Shown: positions 50,799 through 62,208, counted from the first letter of the stretch. The stretch: 64,000 bases of DNA from Seriola aureovittata (GCF_021018895.1 NC_079366.1:19793396-19857395), one strand, 5' to 3'. A program made the numbers and translations. Notes: a model not told the origin generated them from the letters alone.

Positions 50799-52569
50799 TC
50801 AGTACTGTTCAGCCATCATTAATACTGTCAGTGCTGACCAGCCAGTAAAGGGGTGGCTTCCTTGGCCCCTACCAGTGCTGTCATTGTATTGTTCCCAGAT
50901 ATATCCTGTTTCAACATACTGTCTATAAACATTATTGATAATGTTAGTCCTGAGTTCCTCATAGAGAGCAGCTGCCTTTTCTTGGTATGGCCCTTCTGTG
51001 TTGCTGTAGTAATGGAGGGCTCTCACTGCCAAGAAGTTGATGTTAATCCAAACTGGGCCCCTCCAGTAGGGGGCATCGTGTTCTGTGTTTCGCTTCATAT
51101 ACAAGGGATCGGCCTTGGAGATTGAACGCAGGCCGTACGGTGTCCACAGCTTATTGGAGTCTCTCATATCTCGGAAGATATGTTCTAGTTTGGGTGAGTC
51201 AGGTTGGAGGATGTGTAGTAAGAAGGGGAACAAGCTAACGTAACCCAAAGCATTAACATACTGCAGCTTCGGGGCCCTGCGGACTGAGCGCACAAGGCGA
51301 GCCACAGGGAACTGGTGACGAGGTTGTCCAGGAGGTACGTACACCTTCTCCTGCTGCAAGGACACGGCCTGAGTGTGGTTGCCAAAGTCGCTGAAAGCAC
51401 GGAGTTGTTCTGACCAGTGGAGTTCATTCAGCAGGTTGTTGTCACTGAGCACTTGGTGGGAAAGTTCATAGTCCTGATAGGGCTCACCTAGAAGCCGGGC
51501 TACACTAGCCATAATGCCTGAGGACAAGGCCATCCAGCAGTGCAAATCTACATGCCGCTCATCTGCTGAGGGGTGCGATGCTCGAGGATAGTCATCCAAC
51601 CCAGAAGTCAAGGTCTTGGGATTGAGGAACAGATTGGTGTCCTTGTCCCGTCCACGCCAACGATAGGAGTTGGGTAAGGGTCCAGTCTGTGTGGTGTTGT
51701 ACCACTCAAACCAGGTTTTCAGTCTGGGGAAGAGCCGTCGGAGGAAAGGCAAAGTTGGCTGAAAAGCCGCCTTGTCTGGATGAGCAGAGAGCTGTTCAAT
51801 AAGTTCCTGAAGAGCTAAGAACAAAGTTGGTGGGTTGGCATTCTCGTTCCGCTGAACTACAAACTCAGCTGGGACCTTACTGCGAGCCTCATCTCCAAGG
51901 ATCTGCTCACGGGGGATCCAACCCTCCATATTCATGAGGTCTATCCAGTGGGCAATAGCCTCCCTTGTCACCTGGGGATCCCACTTACTAAGCAGCAGCT
52001 GGTGAAAGCCCTCATCCCAAAGGAATCCTCTGGGGAAAAAAGAACGTGATGGTACGGCAGTGAATAAAGCACCTTCAGGGTACAGAAGCGGGTATTCGTT
52101 GTAGACTGACTGCACCACTGCCTGGCCATAGAAGTAGCCCATTCCACCCAACATGTTGCTGAGCGCTGCTTTGCCAAATTTAATATGCGCCTGGTTAAAA
52201 CCTTTGTTCTCAAGCCCAAAAGTCCTCTCAAATTTTGCATCAAACTCAGCTTTCCTCTTCTCCAGCTCCTGGGTCATGATGGAGCCCACCAGTTGGTTGG
52301 GACGATTGTGTAAGCTTCCAGACTCAAACAGAATTTCAATCTGGAACGGTGTCTGGACAGTTACCTGGTGAACCACAAAGTCACTCTCTTTCCTTGTGTC
52401 AGCAGGTTTCTGTTGGTTTTGCTGATGGGGAGGCTTGTAGGTGTCTACAGCAATGTAATGCCTCTTCTCACCAGAGGGAAGGCTGTAGACAAACCTGTGG
52501 TTCAGACTGTGCTTCACAATGTCAGTCAGCTTCTCCAAGCCAGGAGACACAGTCTGAAGATAGTTGTAA
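50799..52569 (-). CDS. mogs: mogs exon 4 (catalytic domain)
   Basis: 1771 bp. The acceptor CCTTTTCAG precedes TTACAACTATC, and the joint AKYA-S-YNYLQ mirrors the YGSYNVF of mammalian MOGS. It ends at TGA 50801-50799 after MMAEQY. The open frame continues into intron sequence upstream of 52569, which is not coding. Confidence 0.97.
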
Positions 52570-55500
52570 CTGAAAAGGTAAGAAACTATTGTTAACTGTG
52601 TAACCTGTGTTTTCAAATCTATGAAACAACAGCAGTCGCACAAATGTTTAAAGTGTAGTTTACAGGGAGTTACTGCTGTACAAGTGATCTTAACAGCACT
52701 AGCTATGCTTAGGTAGCCTTAGCTAACTGTATCTTAGCCTTTGCTGTCTCATGTTGTACTGGTGAGTCAGAGGTGAAGTGAATGGTCACAGTAACAATCA
52801 AACTTTAAGCTCCCACTTACACTACATCATCCATCTTCCTACGATAACTCATAATTCATACAATTGTTATCATTTCTATCAGTACATACTGTACTTTCTA
52901 TTTTGCTATGCTGGTCTTCTCTGGCCCTTTTAAAAGTTGTGAAATACTGGCGCTTCTTGTGAATGCTGTTAGACAGCTAGCAGTGACTCCGGATCCATTT
53001 AATGCAAAAAGTAGTACCACAGTTCTTTTTGACGGTGGATAAACACCTTCACTGATTAAATCACAGCTGTGGCCTTTCAGGAAAACACAAGACCCCTTAA
53101 GGAAAGGGTCTGGTTTTCTTTAGCTTTTCAATTATATACATACATGTGTAGACACACACACGCACACACACACGCGTACGGCCATGCCATAATCCATATC
53201 ACAACAATGATGATGAAACAAAGGCTGAAAATCCTGCTTTTGCTGCCATCTAGCGGTTGCATTTTTTTTTTAAACCCAGTGTTTATGTAGGATAACTCTA
53301 CAACACATCATGAAATTACTACTGAGTATCATCCAAAGAATCAAAGTTTAAAGACCACACATCTGATGCTGGGAATCTAGAGAGGTGTAAACAGGCCACA
53401 TTAAGGGTCACTCTCAGGAACAGTGCTTTTCTGCTATAAAAGATTTGGTGTTTCATCACACTGTAATTTACCACGTGTAAGTTTTTATGAAAGGGTGTTG
53501 GCACACTCTCAATGTCTTCTCACCTTTCTATCAAAGTTTATCTACATATGTCTTCTCCTAACTTCACCGATTGATTGATAATCAGCACTGCAAAGTGCAA
53601 ACAAAAGTTAATTAGTTAAACAAGTTTTTTGTCAAGTTTCTTTGCTAGTTATCTTTACTCCTGATAAGACTGAGCACTCGCAGTCATTCTTCACTATATT
53701 CCCTCCATCTTTCTTGATTCTCATCACTTTTTGAAAGTACTGCTGACTTTACCGTTCACTCCTGTATTTATCTATTTACCTGGCATATTTAGCGCTGGAT
53801 AATTCCCCAGTAACAGGCTTTCGGAAGGTGATCTTAAAGTTTCCAAGCTCCTCTGAGAAACCAGTGATGGATGCAAGGCGATTTCTCTCCTCCACGTGAG
53901 CCTCCAGTGAGCCCTGTGTGTCTGCTGCTGCATAAAACATCAGGGAGATGACTGGTGCTTGAGGGGCAGAGCTCTGGCGGGTAAAAACAGAAGAAATCAG
54001 CATCCCTTAGACCACTGATATTTCAACAGAAGACAATACAACTATTAACTGCAATATTCATGGCAAAAGCTGGTTTGGGTCATGTAAGGGAACATCTGCA
54101 CATACAGTAAAGCTGAATAAACACAGTCAGAACTCACATGCTGTTTAGCAGTGATCCTCCAGGTCCAATCTCCTCCATGACCTCCTCCCATCCTCTTGAC
54201 AAACTCTGTGGTTAGGGTGAAATCGTTGTCTCGGATTTCCTGGACTCCAAAGGTGATCCCATCATGCATCAGCCAGCCATAGCCTTGCAAACGATCCCCC
54301 TGCTCACAAGTGTGCCTCAGGTTTACGTCCATGTCAGAAAACTGGCGCATCCACATCATGCCTGGGGAGATATGATAATGAAATGAAATTAATTTGGCTG
54401 TATAGCACAGATGATGCACAAATAAAGATGTTAAATTATGCTTCTTACTTTGTGAAATAAAACTACTAGTCAACAGTTTTAGATAAAGGTAATTCCTAAA
54501 ACTCATTGGTTTGTACTAAGTTACCAGCCAACTGGGTTTTCAGAACACCAGTGCATAATTATTGGTGTTTACTCAGTATTGGAAAATGTAATGCACTGAC
54601 AACAAACAATATTGGTCATCCAAATTGGCTGACAGAGAAAACAGTCGTAAGAACTGTGGCCAAAAATTACTTGAATTTGACTAGTTCCTGGGCTCATTTC
54701 CCACCCTGTTGCTGATCTAGTGCAATTATACACTGAAAATTCATTAACGCAGCAAAGCAAATATTTTGTAAAAAGAAACAATTAAATGTTAAAAGGGAAA
54801 ATCCATTCTTATTAGTTATTTTGTGTTATTTGAAAGTAGAGGCAGTATCTACAAAACAGACAACTGTCTAGTCTATGTACACTTTTTGCCAGTAACACAT
54901 TGTGATAAATTAGTGTTTGACTCTATGCCCTCATAGAACGTTACATATAAATAAGTTTTGGTCTTGTCTGACTGTATGGTTACAGCTCTAAATCAGAAAA
55001 TGTACCCCACAGATGAATGCATAATGTCAGCAAAATTATCATGATATAAGATATTGTTTGGGATTTTCTCATTGTGTTACTCTTTTGAATTCATTAATAC
55101 TCAATACATGAGTTAAATATACAATAATCCTGCAACAACTGTGTAGTATGTCTAAAAAGACATTTTGAGAAACACCATCTCCAAAATATGGTCACATTAT
55201 CATCACATCTATTTTCAGTTATTCAGAAATAAATGAGATATTTAATTCTGTCTTTAGCATCCAGCCCTACCCGTACCCTACTAAAATCCCAGGTTATGTT
55301 TAATTTTTTACAATATTACAGAAATACCATGTCAATGTCCTATTTTCCTTTAACCATCCCACCATAAATGTGCTTATGAGCTTCAGCTTGACTCTGACTG
55401 CATCAGCCTACCTGTCACAATCGACCTGGGACTCCTAGTTTTCATGCCAAAGTAGACTTGCGGCCTGTATGAGCCCCAGAACCTCTCCGGAGAAACTTTG

Positions 55501-55760
55501 GCACTGCTGCTATTGGCATCCAGGACAGATGGTGACGGGTGCAGAGTCACCACCCGTTTGGCCAGGCTTGACCGCATGTAGAGGGCATAGAAGAACCAGA
55601 TCAGACTGAATATGCAGAGGCCAATGGAGATGTTGATGAAGACTTTGCCAATATCAACTTTCTTTTTCTTCTCCTTGCGGTGAAACACAGAGGGCTTCTC
55701 ATCTTTCCTTGGGAGGGGAGCAGCTTCACTGTTCACCACCCTCTTCCTCTGCCTGCCCAT
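50799..55760 (-). CDS. mogs: mannosyl-oligosaccharide glucosidase (ER glucosidase I)
   Basis: Four coding exons (55760-55412, 54361-54138, 53973-53780, 52569-50799) join in frame to 845 aa; human MOGS is 837. This type II ER membrane enzyme of family GH63 removes the outermost glucose from the Glc3Man9GlcNAc2 glycan just after transfer, the first trimming step before calnexin binding. A basic cytosolic tail (1-38) is followed by one membrane segment at about 39-62 ([19 protein letters not shown]). Conserved blocks: [54 protein letters not shown] (about 430-445), [10 protein letters not shown] (476-485), [13 protein letters not shown] (about 578-590) and [11 protein letters not shown] (814-824). 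From GH63 homologues I infer that an Asp of DDYPR and the Glu of WEQY form the catalytic pair. Both are intact. The large last exon encodes the whole catalytic domain. Confidence 0.98.
52570..53779 (-). other. mogs: mogs intron 3
   Basis: 1.2-kb GT-AG intron, phase 2, donor GTAAAT. Contains a short CA/CG-alternating tract near 53152-53178. Confidence 0.93.
53780..53973 (-). CDS. mogs: mogs exon 3
   Basis: 194 bp, [20 protein letters not shown] onward to SSAKYA plus a split Ser codon. Acceptor ACCCGCCAG, donor GTAAAT. Confidence 0.95.
54138..54361 (-). CDS. mogs: mogs exon 2
   Basis: 224 bp beginning at the second base of a Gly codon, encoding MMWMRQFSD to RITAKQH. Acceptor ATCTCCCCAG, donor GTGAGT. 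Confidence 0.96.
54362..55411 (-). other. mogs: mogs intron between coding exons 1 and 2
   Basis: 1050-bp phase-1 intron with donor GTAGGC. No gene or recognised repeat inside. Confidence 0.93.
55412..55760 (-). CDS. mogs: mogs exon with cytosolic tail and membrane anchor
   Basis: 349 bp from ATG (strong context, A at -3 and G at +4) to [11 protein letters not shown] plus one base. MGRQRKRVV matches the Arg-rich start of mammalian MOGS. The real exon begins further upstream, at 55775 or 55769, after a long polypyrimidine tract, and the reading frame stays open to that edge. Confidence 0.95.
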
Positions 55761-57000
55761 CCTGCCCTTCTGAAGCTGGAGACAAGAGGAGGAAGGAGGA
55801 AAATATTAGGATTTAAATATTTTTTTTCAGTGTGTAGCTGTGTCAATGGAACAGATAGGCAAAGCTGTTTCAAATAATGCTTCCTTATGTCCTTACACCC
55901 TCAAACAGTCTGGAGATCCCTTTTGTTTGTTTGACTGTTTTGGTAAAGAAGAAGTGGCAACCCTATGAGGTGTCTCCCATTGGTTTGTGAACTGCCGTTT
56001 GGTTTTTTGGAGCCATTAGAGATTCAGAACAGGAAGAGACTTCAGACAACTTCTCCACTCAGACTGTGAACCTGCTACATGTAAACTGTGTCACACACGA
56101 AGACTGATGATGAATAGTGGCCCCTTGACTTTTTGCACCTTACTTTTATTACATATGGGCTGCTGCAACAGCTTTCCCAACTATGCATTACAGTCAACCT
56201 ATAGACTGTTGCACTATGCTCACTTTAACTGTGAAGGCAGCACACACATTTACAGCATTGTAAATTGTTGAAATTAATGCTGTTTTGTTGATTTTTTGTT
56301 GAAGATTGTTGATGGTTTTTATGGAGCATATCTGGCAATTTATTGTTACTTCAGCAAATATCTGCAATAAGCTGATATCAGCCAATATAGCAGCCTGGCC
56401 AATTCATCCGTCTAGTTCTAATATCAATGACGACAGATTCATTGATTAATCCTTTTGACAATAGAATGACAGTAGATATTAAAAAATGATGAAGGTGACA
56501 TCCTCAAATGTCTTGTTTTGTCTGACCAACAGTCCAAAAGCCAAACGTGTTTACTGTCATGTATGACAAATAGAAGCATCAAATCCTCACATCTGAGAAG
56601 CTAGACACAGCAAATATTTGATATTTATGCTTTAAAAAATGAAAACGAGTTGATGACTAATATTTTTAGTGATCGACTGAGCATTTAATGGACTGATGTT
56701 GCAGCTCTACTGAGCATGCAGGATTAATGGCAGGACCATTGTACTAGACTGCAATGGTGTTAACCAAGTGCATCTGAAAAACTGGCAAATTATGGGTAGT
56801 TTCTGATTTCAAAGCAAGAGAAATACAACAAATACTAGTGTTTACAGCCCATAATTTGGCAACATTTATGAGATGAAAATCGTCCTTATTATTTCTGTGG
56901 TTGGTCATGGAGCATCCTCTACCGTCTCAGGCTAAACACAGCGGTCTAGCTAACTCTGCATGGTGTATGACAGAAAACGTGTTCTTACGTCGCCGACCAT
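55761..57000 (-). other. mogs: mogs upstream exon with alternative start, and first intron
   Basis: An exon ending at 56989 with the donor GTAAGA carries ATGGTCGGCGAC (ATG at 57000-56998). Spliced to the acceptor at 55776 (or 55770) it stays in frame with the downstream ATG and would add MVGDLQKGR or MVGDKGR. A TGA sits directly before this ATG in frame. The intron contains a reverse copy of a dispersed repeat at 56405-56720. Confidence 0.6.
56405..56720 (-). repeat. dispersed fish repeat, copy 4 (reverse orientation)
   Basis: Reverse-strand counterpart of the 1375-1702 and 16013-16240 copies: CAAATCCTCACATCTGAG, AACAGTCCAAAAGCC, TGTCTTGTTTTGTCTGACCA, ending toward GTTGCAGCTCTA. Lies in the mogs 5' intron. 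Confidence 0.78.
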
Positions 57001-57420
57001 TCAATAATTAAACCCGCTTATATAGTAAGTGTCTCCAATTCAAATCACCGACACCTGTTTTACCCAGAGCACATTCAGCCGGAAACCCGCCGCTACTCCC
57101 AGGTAAAGCAACGTTGCCTGGAGGTTGCACGCTAGTAGTACCGTCATGATAACGTCAGTTTTAGCGCTACCGACCGGCTGTCGCAATGTAATATGGCTTT
57201 AATTAGTCAGCAACTCAGAAATATGCTTCCAGGACGCAATTCTATCTTAATTTTCAGTGACCAAATGATTACCGACCTGTCAAAATGCCAGAGTCTCAGC
57301 TGCTCATTATCCGCTGCTAGCAAACTAGCCACTTCAACTTCCTGGTCAATACTCGCTTCTACTGACGTGTACTCTGCTCCACTTGCTGACGTGCTGCGTT
57401 CACGTAATGTCGGCAAAAAG
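57001..57420 (-). promoter_or_regulatory. mogs: mogs promoter region (inferred)
   Basis: A modest rise in CpG (CCGGAAACCCGCCG, AACGTCAG, GCGCTACCGACC, GACGTGCTGCG) directly upstream of the first mogs exon, with an Ets-type CCGGAA and a CRE-like AACGTCA. A TATATAA at 57020-57026 is too close to the ATG at 57000 to serve it. The start site cannot be fixed from sequence. Confidence 0.5.
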
Positions 57421-57429
57421 AGTACGACA

Positions 57430-58003
57430 GGCAATCTCTGTTTTAAATGCCCATCAATGAAAATGGGGCAAATAATTTTGATGATTTTACAACTTTGAGC
57501 TAGACATTCAAAATGAATTGGTCAAATTGCCCCAGAGAAATCCTATTTCAATATATAATTTAAAATTCTCCTAATTAGATGGACTTAAGTTTTCTGTTGC
57601 TATGCAGTTACAATATTACTAATTTCCCTCTCAAATTGCGAGACTTCTACAGACGCGCTCAGAGAATGGTCCCTCATTTACAAACACATTTTTTGTCCTC
57701 ATATGTGCTTTATTTAGAATAATGGGGGTATTTTGCACTGACAACTCGAACACTGTTGGCCTCCTTTTGAAAAAAAAAACAACAACAAAAACAACAAAAT
57801 ATACATAATTCCTCTAAGGAATTTTGCAGTTCTACCTATTTGTAATACATGCATTGTTTCTTATTTGTCTTGCTGTTTAACAGTGTCTCTAGATGTTATC
57901 TGTACATTGACTGTACCAAATAAGTATAATAATAAAACACCCATTAAAGCAATGAGAGGGGGGAAAAAATGCAAATATTACTTTATAGAGGGAAATATGT
58001 CAT
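57430..58003. other. short intergenic gap between pdcd4 3' end and mogs 5' end
   Basis: About 0.6 kb of AT-rich DNA, no gene. A further minus-strand AATAAA at 57714-57709 could extend the pdcd4 transcript almost to the mogs promoter. Confidence 0.6.
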
Positions 58004-59732
58004 TTTATTGAAATATATAAAATGAAATTCTTCTGTAGAACAGTGTGTTTTGAACAGTTTGCTGATCCAAAATAAATCAATCAATAGTACAAATATGACT
58101 GTAGGAATACAAAACATTAACATTATAGCCTCTACTTGACAGTGGATGGCTGCATGCATGAATGAGTGTGTCTTGTGAATTACACCAGTTTCTAAATATT
58201 AACCATTTAACATACATCTCCCTCAATCAGTTATTTACACTGTAGACATTATAAAGCTGTGCTATAGAAACACATAGCCAGGCACCATATACTGTATGTA
58301 CCATAAATTGTCAAGAGTCAGAGCTTTAGGAGAAATAAAACATCCAGCCTGTGGCCTTGAACAGTTCTTCAGTTACATAAGTTAACATTTTTTACACCTG
58401 CTCTGATCAATAGTCAGAGAAAAATGGGAAATGAGAAACCTTAAGATGGTACAAGTGAAAGGATCCCAACTGATGACTATGATCAACAGGTGTGATTAAT
58501 GTATCTCTCTACTACTCTTGCCCAGTGACTTAATTCTGGTTACTCTTTCACCAATGCTGCTGGCATGGAAAAAAAACAAAACAGAAACTTCATTTTGTTG
58601 CCTTTTTTAATGAATGAAATATATTTCTTATCCACATTTCAACTTTGGTCAACATGTAAAACTTTTACAGACAGTGGCAGAAAAATCTGAATATACCCAA
58701 CATATCAGGGTTGCCTTCTCACAGACATATTAAACAGATTCCAAGTTTAAAGAAATTATCCAGATCAATTCTGTTTTCTAGAGCAAGTTTGAATTTTTAT
58801 TTAAGGTTACCTGTCCAGAATCCACTGCTGACCATGTGGCTGTGGATACATTAACTGCAAGCAAAGTCAGAATGCTCAAAATATTGCTTGTTCAATTGTA
58901 TTTACACACATTAACCCCAATTTATTCCTATTTTCATTAAGGGCTTCCAATGTATACTTGCCCTAATGCAATAAAACACCCAAACAGTGCCCAAACACCT
59001 CTTGCTCTGATTGCTGTGTTGTACAACGGGAAGATTTGGCCGCAGAGACCAAGATTTAAAAAAAAGAAAGAAAAAAATAAAAGGAAAAGAAAAAAATAAA
59101 CCTCAAAACTCAAATCAACAGAACCACTAGAACCAGAGGGTTCTAAGTATGGTAGCCTTGAAATAATTTCAAATCATTTGTAGCAGAAAATAAAATGGTT
59201 TAGTTCATTGTTGTTGAGCTAAATTTCTAAGTGCTCACTGACAGTATGCTCTCTTTTAAGTGCTTTTTTTTTTCCATTTATAGTGCTTAACATGAAAAAA
59301 AATCGAGATGTGGCAACAGATGAAGCAAAGCAAGAGACAAACAACCAAAACTCATCTCGCACAAAACCCAACCTGCCCACCTGTCTGTCTTCTGCAGCTC
59401 TGACTTGAATTATTCTTGACAAACAGGTACAAAGACTGAGGCAACGGGGGAACATCAACCCCAGAAATAAAGAATATTCTTACAAAAATGTCAAAAACAG
59501 TGATTAACAAGATGAAGGGTACTGAACGCCACTCTTCAGTCTGCTTTCACCAAACGTCAACACTGGTTTGTGTAATGACAACATTATCAGGAGAGGAACA
59601 AGGAAACTTGAGACTGCCAGCCATGCCCCATTTCAGAAGGGCATGCTGGAGCGTAAACAGGGGGCAAGAACCTGTAGACACCCCTTCTCCTCCTCCTCCT
59701 CCTCCTCCTGCTCTTCCTCTTCCTCTTGTGGA
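58004..59732 (-). other. pdcd4: pdcd4 3' UTR (inferred) with poly(A) signal at its end
   Basis: AT-rich DNA after the stop at 59733, ending at a minus-strand AATAAA (58009-58004). Earlier AATAAA copies near 58800 and 58920 are alternatives. A (GGA)7 tract lies at its start. By eye I found no ATAAGCT match for the miR-21 seed in this interval. Confidence 0.5.
59688..59708 (-). repeat. pdcd4: (GGA)7 tract in the pdcd4 3' UTR
   Basis: Seven GGA triplets on the transcribed-sense strand, 25-45 bases after the stop codon, preceded by GAGGAAGAGGAAGAG. Confidence 0.9.
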
Positions 59733-59784
59733 TTAGTTCTTGATCACGCCTCCATCTCCTTCACTTACAAAGCGCTTTCGCCCT
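59733..59784 (-). CDS. pdcd4: pdcd4 last coding exon (52 bp)
   Basis: The acceptor CTTCTCCACCAG precedes A-GGG-CGA-AAG; its first base completes the split Arg codon and the rest reads GRKRFVSEGDGGVIKN and TAA. The exact match to the PDCD4 tail proves the exon despite its size. Confidence 0.93.
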
Positions 59785-61546
59785 CTGGTGGAGAAGATAT
59801 AGTTTGAGAGACATGTTAGTATAATTTTGGCATACACCTTACAATAATAAATGTTAAGGATGGTTATGTTGTATTTTCCTTATTGTCATCAAATCCTGTT
59901 AAAAGACCAACAACGAATTGATCCTACTGTTGTTTTGCCTGTTTAACTAAAAGCTTATAGATTATTCCTCTCTGTCAATGTCCAAAACCAACTAAAACAC
60001 ATCAGTAAGCCACACTTTTACAGTGGGTTACTTCATTACCATGCATATGGGTACTGCAGTTTATCTTGAGTTAATCCCATATACACATACTCAAAAGAGA
60101 ACCAGAGGTGTATTTATCCCCCGTCTGAAAATAGTCCTCATCAAAAGCACTATCTACTCCCAGTGTCCACTAAAAACTAGAGGTCCCAGCTGTTTGGGGA
60201 AATTCATGAGCCTTTTTAAGATAAATACGTTAAGCACAAAACAAAAGGCCGTGAGACTGAGATCCACAGAAAAGTTGAGGACGTTAGAAAATATTCACTT
60301 TGCACTTTTGGCTTTGTTGACAGTGAGAAAAATAGACAACACCACTAGTGTTTGAAAATGACTTAATTAGGAAAATGGCATTGTTTTGAAGTGCTAATCA
60401 CTGCCTGATTAACCTGGAGGGACAGGCATCTCTCAGCTGCTTGGTGATGACAGACTCCTGGTAACAGAGGTCCACGAAGGTCTCCATGATCGAGTGGGCA
60501 TGTGGCACATCGAGGTTGATTTCAGGGAGTTCATCGTAGACACGCTGGAAACCCTGCGTGGAAAACAATGTATAAAGAGGGATACTATTATGACACGGTT
60601 AAACACTCATTCGTTTTTAAATAAAGTGTAAAGTTTGTTTAAATCTTTTCTCTCATAGGGAAAGATATTTTCAAGTGCATAAAAAGACTGACCCTGTTCA
60701 TCTGATCCACAGTGATGAGGCCTGTTTTCCAGAACGACTGCAGCAGCTTTATCATCATATGACTGGCAGTGTCCCCTTTGGACTCCAGCACCATCACTAT
60801 AGCCTGAAAAACAATGATATGATATAGCATAATGAATAATTGAGACCAAGCGCACCAAGCGTCTAATCGAAAATCAAATATGGGTGGAATAAACGTCTGA
60901 GATGATCAAAAAGGATTTTTTTCCAAACACGTGACAATTGCACATTTCACCACATGGTCGCAGTGTTTGGATCCACATGGTAGGCATTCATCATCAGACA
61001 TTTTCACAACATGAGTCAGGACAAGCTGAAGGTAAGACTGACAACAGGACTTTGTTGTCACCATAATGTACTTTAACACTGACCAAAATAAAAGATTTAA
61101 GTTTTGAAATCGGTGACAAATAATCCACTCTGAATTCTGCGTGCAATTCTAAACTGTAACTGAAAAAGTAAAAACCGGACACTTTTGAACAGTGCAGCAT
61201 ATGCAGCACAAAAAGCACCCAGCTGGACAAAAGTACACAATGCACTGTTGCCAGAATGGTAAAAGCTCATAACATGAAATAATACAATTATACATACACA
61301 GATTTATATAAATGTATGTGTTCAGTTCCATTTGATGGAAAGAAAATCCAGAATCTGAAGTTTTTGACTTTGACCAGTTGTAGTTGCGGTTGGTCCCCAG
61401 TCTAATTTAGAAAAGAAAAACCTGTTGTCCAAGTCTGTTAATTGTGAGTACATTTGAAACCTGGTAACCAACCAGTATACTGCATGTTTATACTTACATA
61501 AATAGATGTCATACAAATATACAATACATGATAATGTGTATGTATG

Positions 61547-61605
<59 letters not shown>

Positions 61606-62208
61606 TAATACATTAGAGAATAAAGGCTTTTGACTAACTGAAAGTGTATTTTCTTTGCTACATTTAGAAGCATCACAAATACAACATTCAGCAACACATT
61701 GTACAAAATAACAATAACAGTAATTACATTTGTATTGAGGATAGACAGTTCCATGTTATGCAATGTGCATCACCATGTTGGATTGATTGATCTGGACTGA
61801 GCTTTGCTAATAATACATATAATGCAAATGAGAGAAATCTGCTGCCAAACACACACTGTCCTTGGCAGAAAACAGAAATGAAAGTCTCTGAAGGGATTTT
61901 TTTTTTTTCAGTTTTGCTCATCAGTTTACTTGACTAAAAACAAGAGAGAGAAAAAAAAAAAAAGATTCACTTTGCTGATTTAATTATCTTATTTTCATAA
62001 TGTTGGGAAAAAAATATGACTGAAGACTGAATGTTTGACATCTCTGCAAATACAATTATACTTGGATTCACGTTAAATACATTAAGACTGACTGCAGTAC
62101 CTCATAGACCAGCTCATGGTGGAAGTGGGGGACTTCCAGGTCCCGCAGACAGTGCTCTGCCTCCGACACATCTCCTGATATCAGGTACTCCTTGAGCAGA
62201 AGGTTCAT
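59733..62208 (-). CDS. pdcd4: programmed cell death protein 4 (C-terminal part)
   Basis: Four exons (62208-62101, 60803-60693, 60553-60414, 59784-59733) encode the last 136 residues. They cover the second MA3 domain (MNLLLKEYLISGDVSEAEHC, VPHFHHELVYEAIVMVLES, ITVDQMNRGFQRVYDELPEI, CYQESVITKQLRDACPSR) and the tail GRKRFVSEGDGGVIKN. PDCD4 binds the helicase eIF4A through its MA3 domains and blocks cap-dependent translation; it is a tumour suppressor destroyed after growth signalling. The tail keeps the RKRFVS motif phosphorylated by Akt/S6K in mammals (Ser457 in human). The tail is shorter than in mammals, ending VIKN. The N-terminal half and first MA3 domain lie beyond the right edge. Teleosts can have two pdcd4 copies; which one this is cannot be told here. 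Confidence 0.94.
59785..60413 (-). other. pdcd4: pdcd4 last intron, weak donor
   Basis: 629-bp phase-2 intron. The donor is AG|GTTAAT, well off the GTRAGT consensus. Unspliced reading adds only LIRQ before a TGA at 60400-60398. It contains a chance ATAAGCT (59958-59952). Confidence 0.85.
60414..60553 (-). CDS. pdcd4: pdcd4 exon, end of second MA3 domain
   Basis: 140 bp, GFQRVYDELPEINLDVPH to DACPS plus two bases. Acceptor TTTTCCACGCAG. Confidence 0.94.
60693..60803 (-). CDS. pdcd4: pdcd4 exon, middle of second MA3 domain
   Basis: 111 bp, exactly 37 codons (AIVMVLESKGD to VDQMNR). Acceptor TTGTTTTCAG, donor GTCAGT. Confidence 0.95.
60804..62100 (-). other. pdcd4: pdcd4 intron with TA and T tracts
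   Basis: 1.3-kb phase-0 intron with donor GTACTG. Carries (TA)n at 61547-61588 followed by about 19 T. No other feature seen. Confidence 0.9.
61547..61606. repeat. (TA)n followed by poly-T
   Basis: About 20 TA units with one TTA break, then a run of about 19 T. Confidence 0.95.
62101..62208 (-). CDS. pdcd4: pdcd4 exon, start of second MA3 domain
   Basis: 108 bp, 36 codons (MNLLLKEYLISG to HHELVYE). The acceptor TATTTCTTCCAG shows that this ATG is internal and not a start codon. Confidence 0.96.

Noticed and set aside
57014..57026. TATATAA as the mogs TATA box
   Set aside because: Only about 20 bases before the ATG at 57000 and about 30 before the exon's donor, so it cannot place a start site that leaves an exon.
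59952..59958. Minus-strand ATAAGCT, the seed match of miR-21, a known regulator of PDCD4
   Set aside because: It falls in the last intron (59785-60413), not in the 3' UTR, once the 52-bp final exon is recognised. It would matter only in an intron-retained message.
60398..60413. TGA at 60400-60398 as the genuine pdcd4 stop (ending LIRQ)
   Set aside because: A downstream exon at 59733-59784 reads the conserved PDCD4 tail in the correct phase, so LIRQ is intron readthrough at most.
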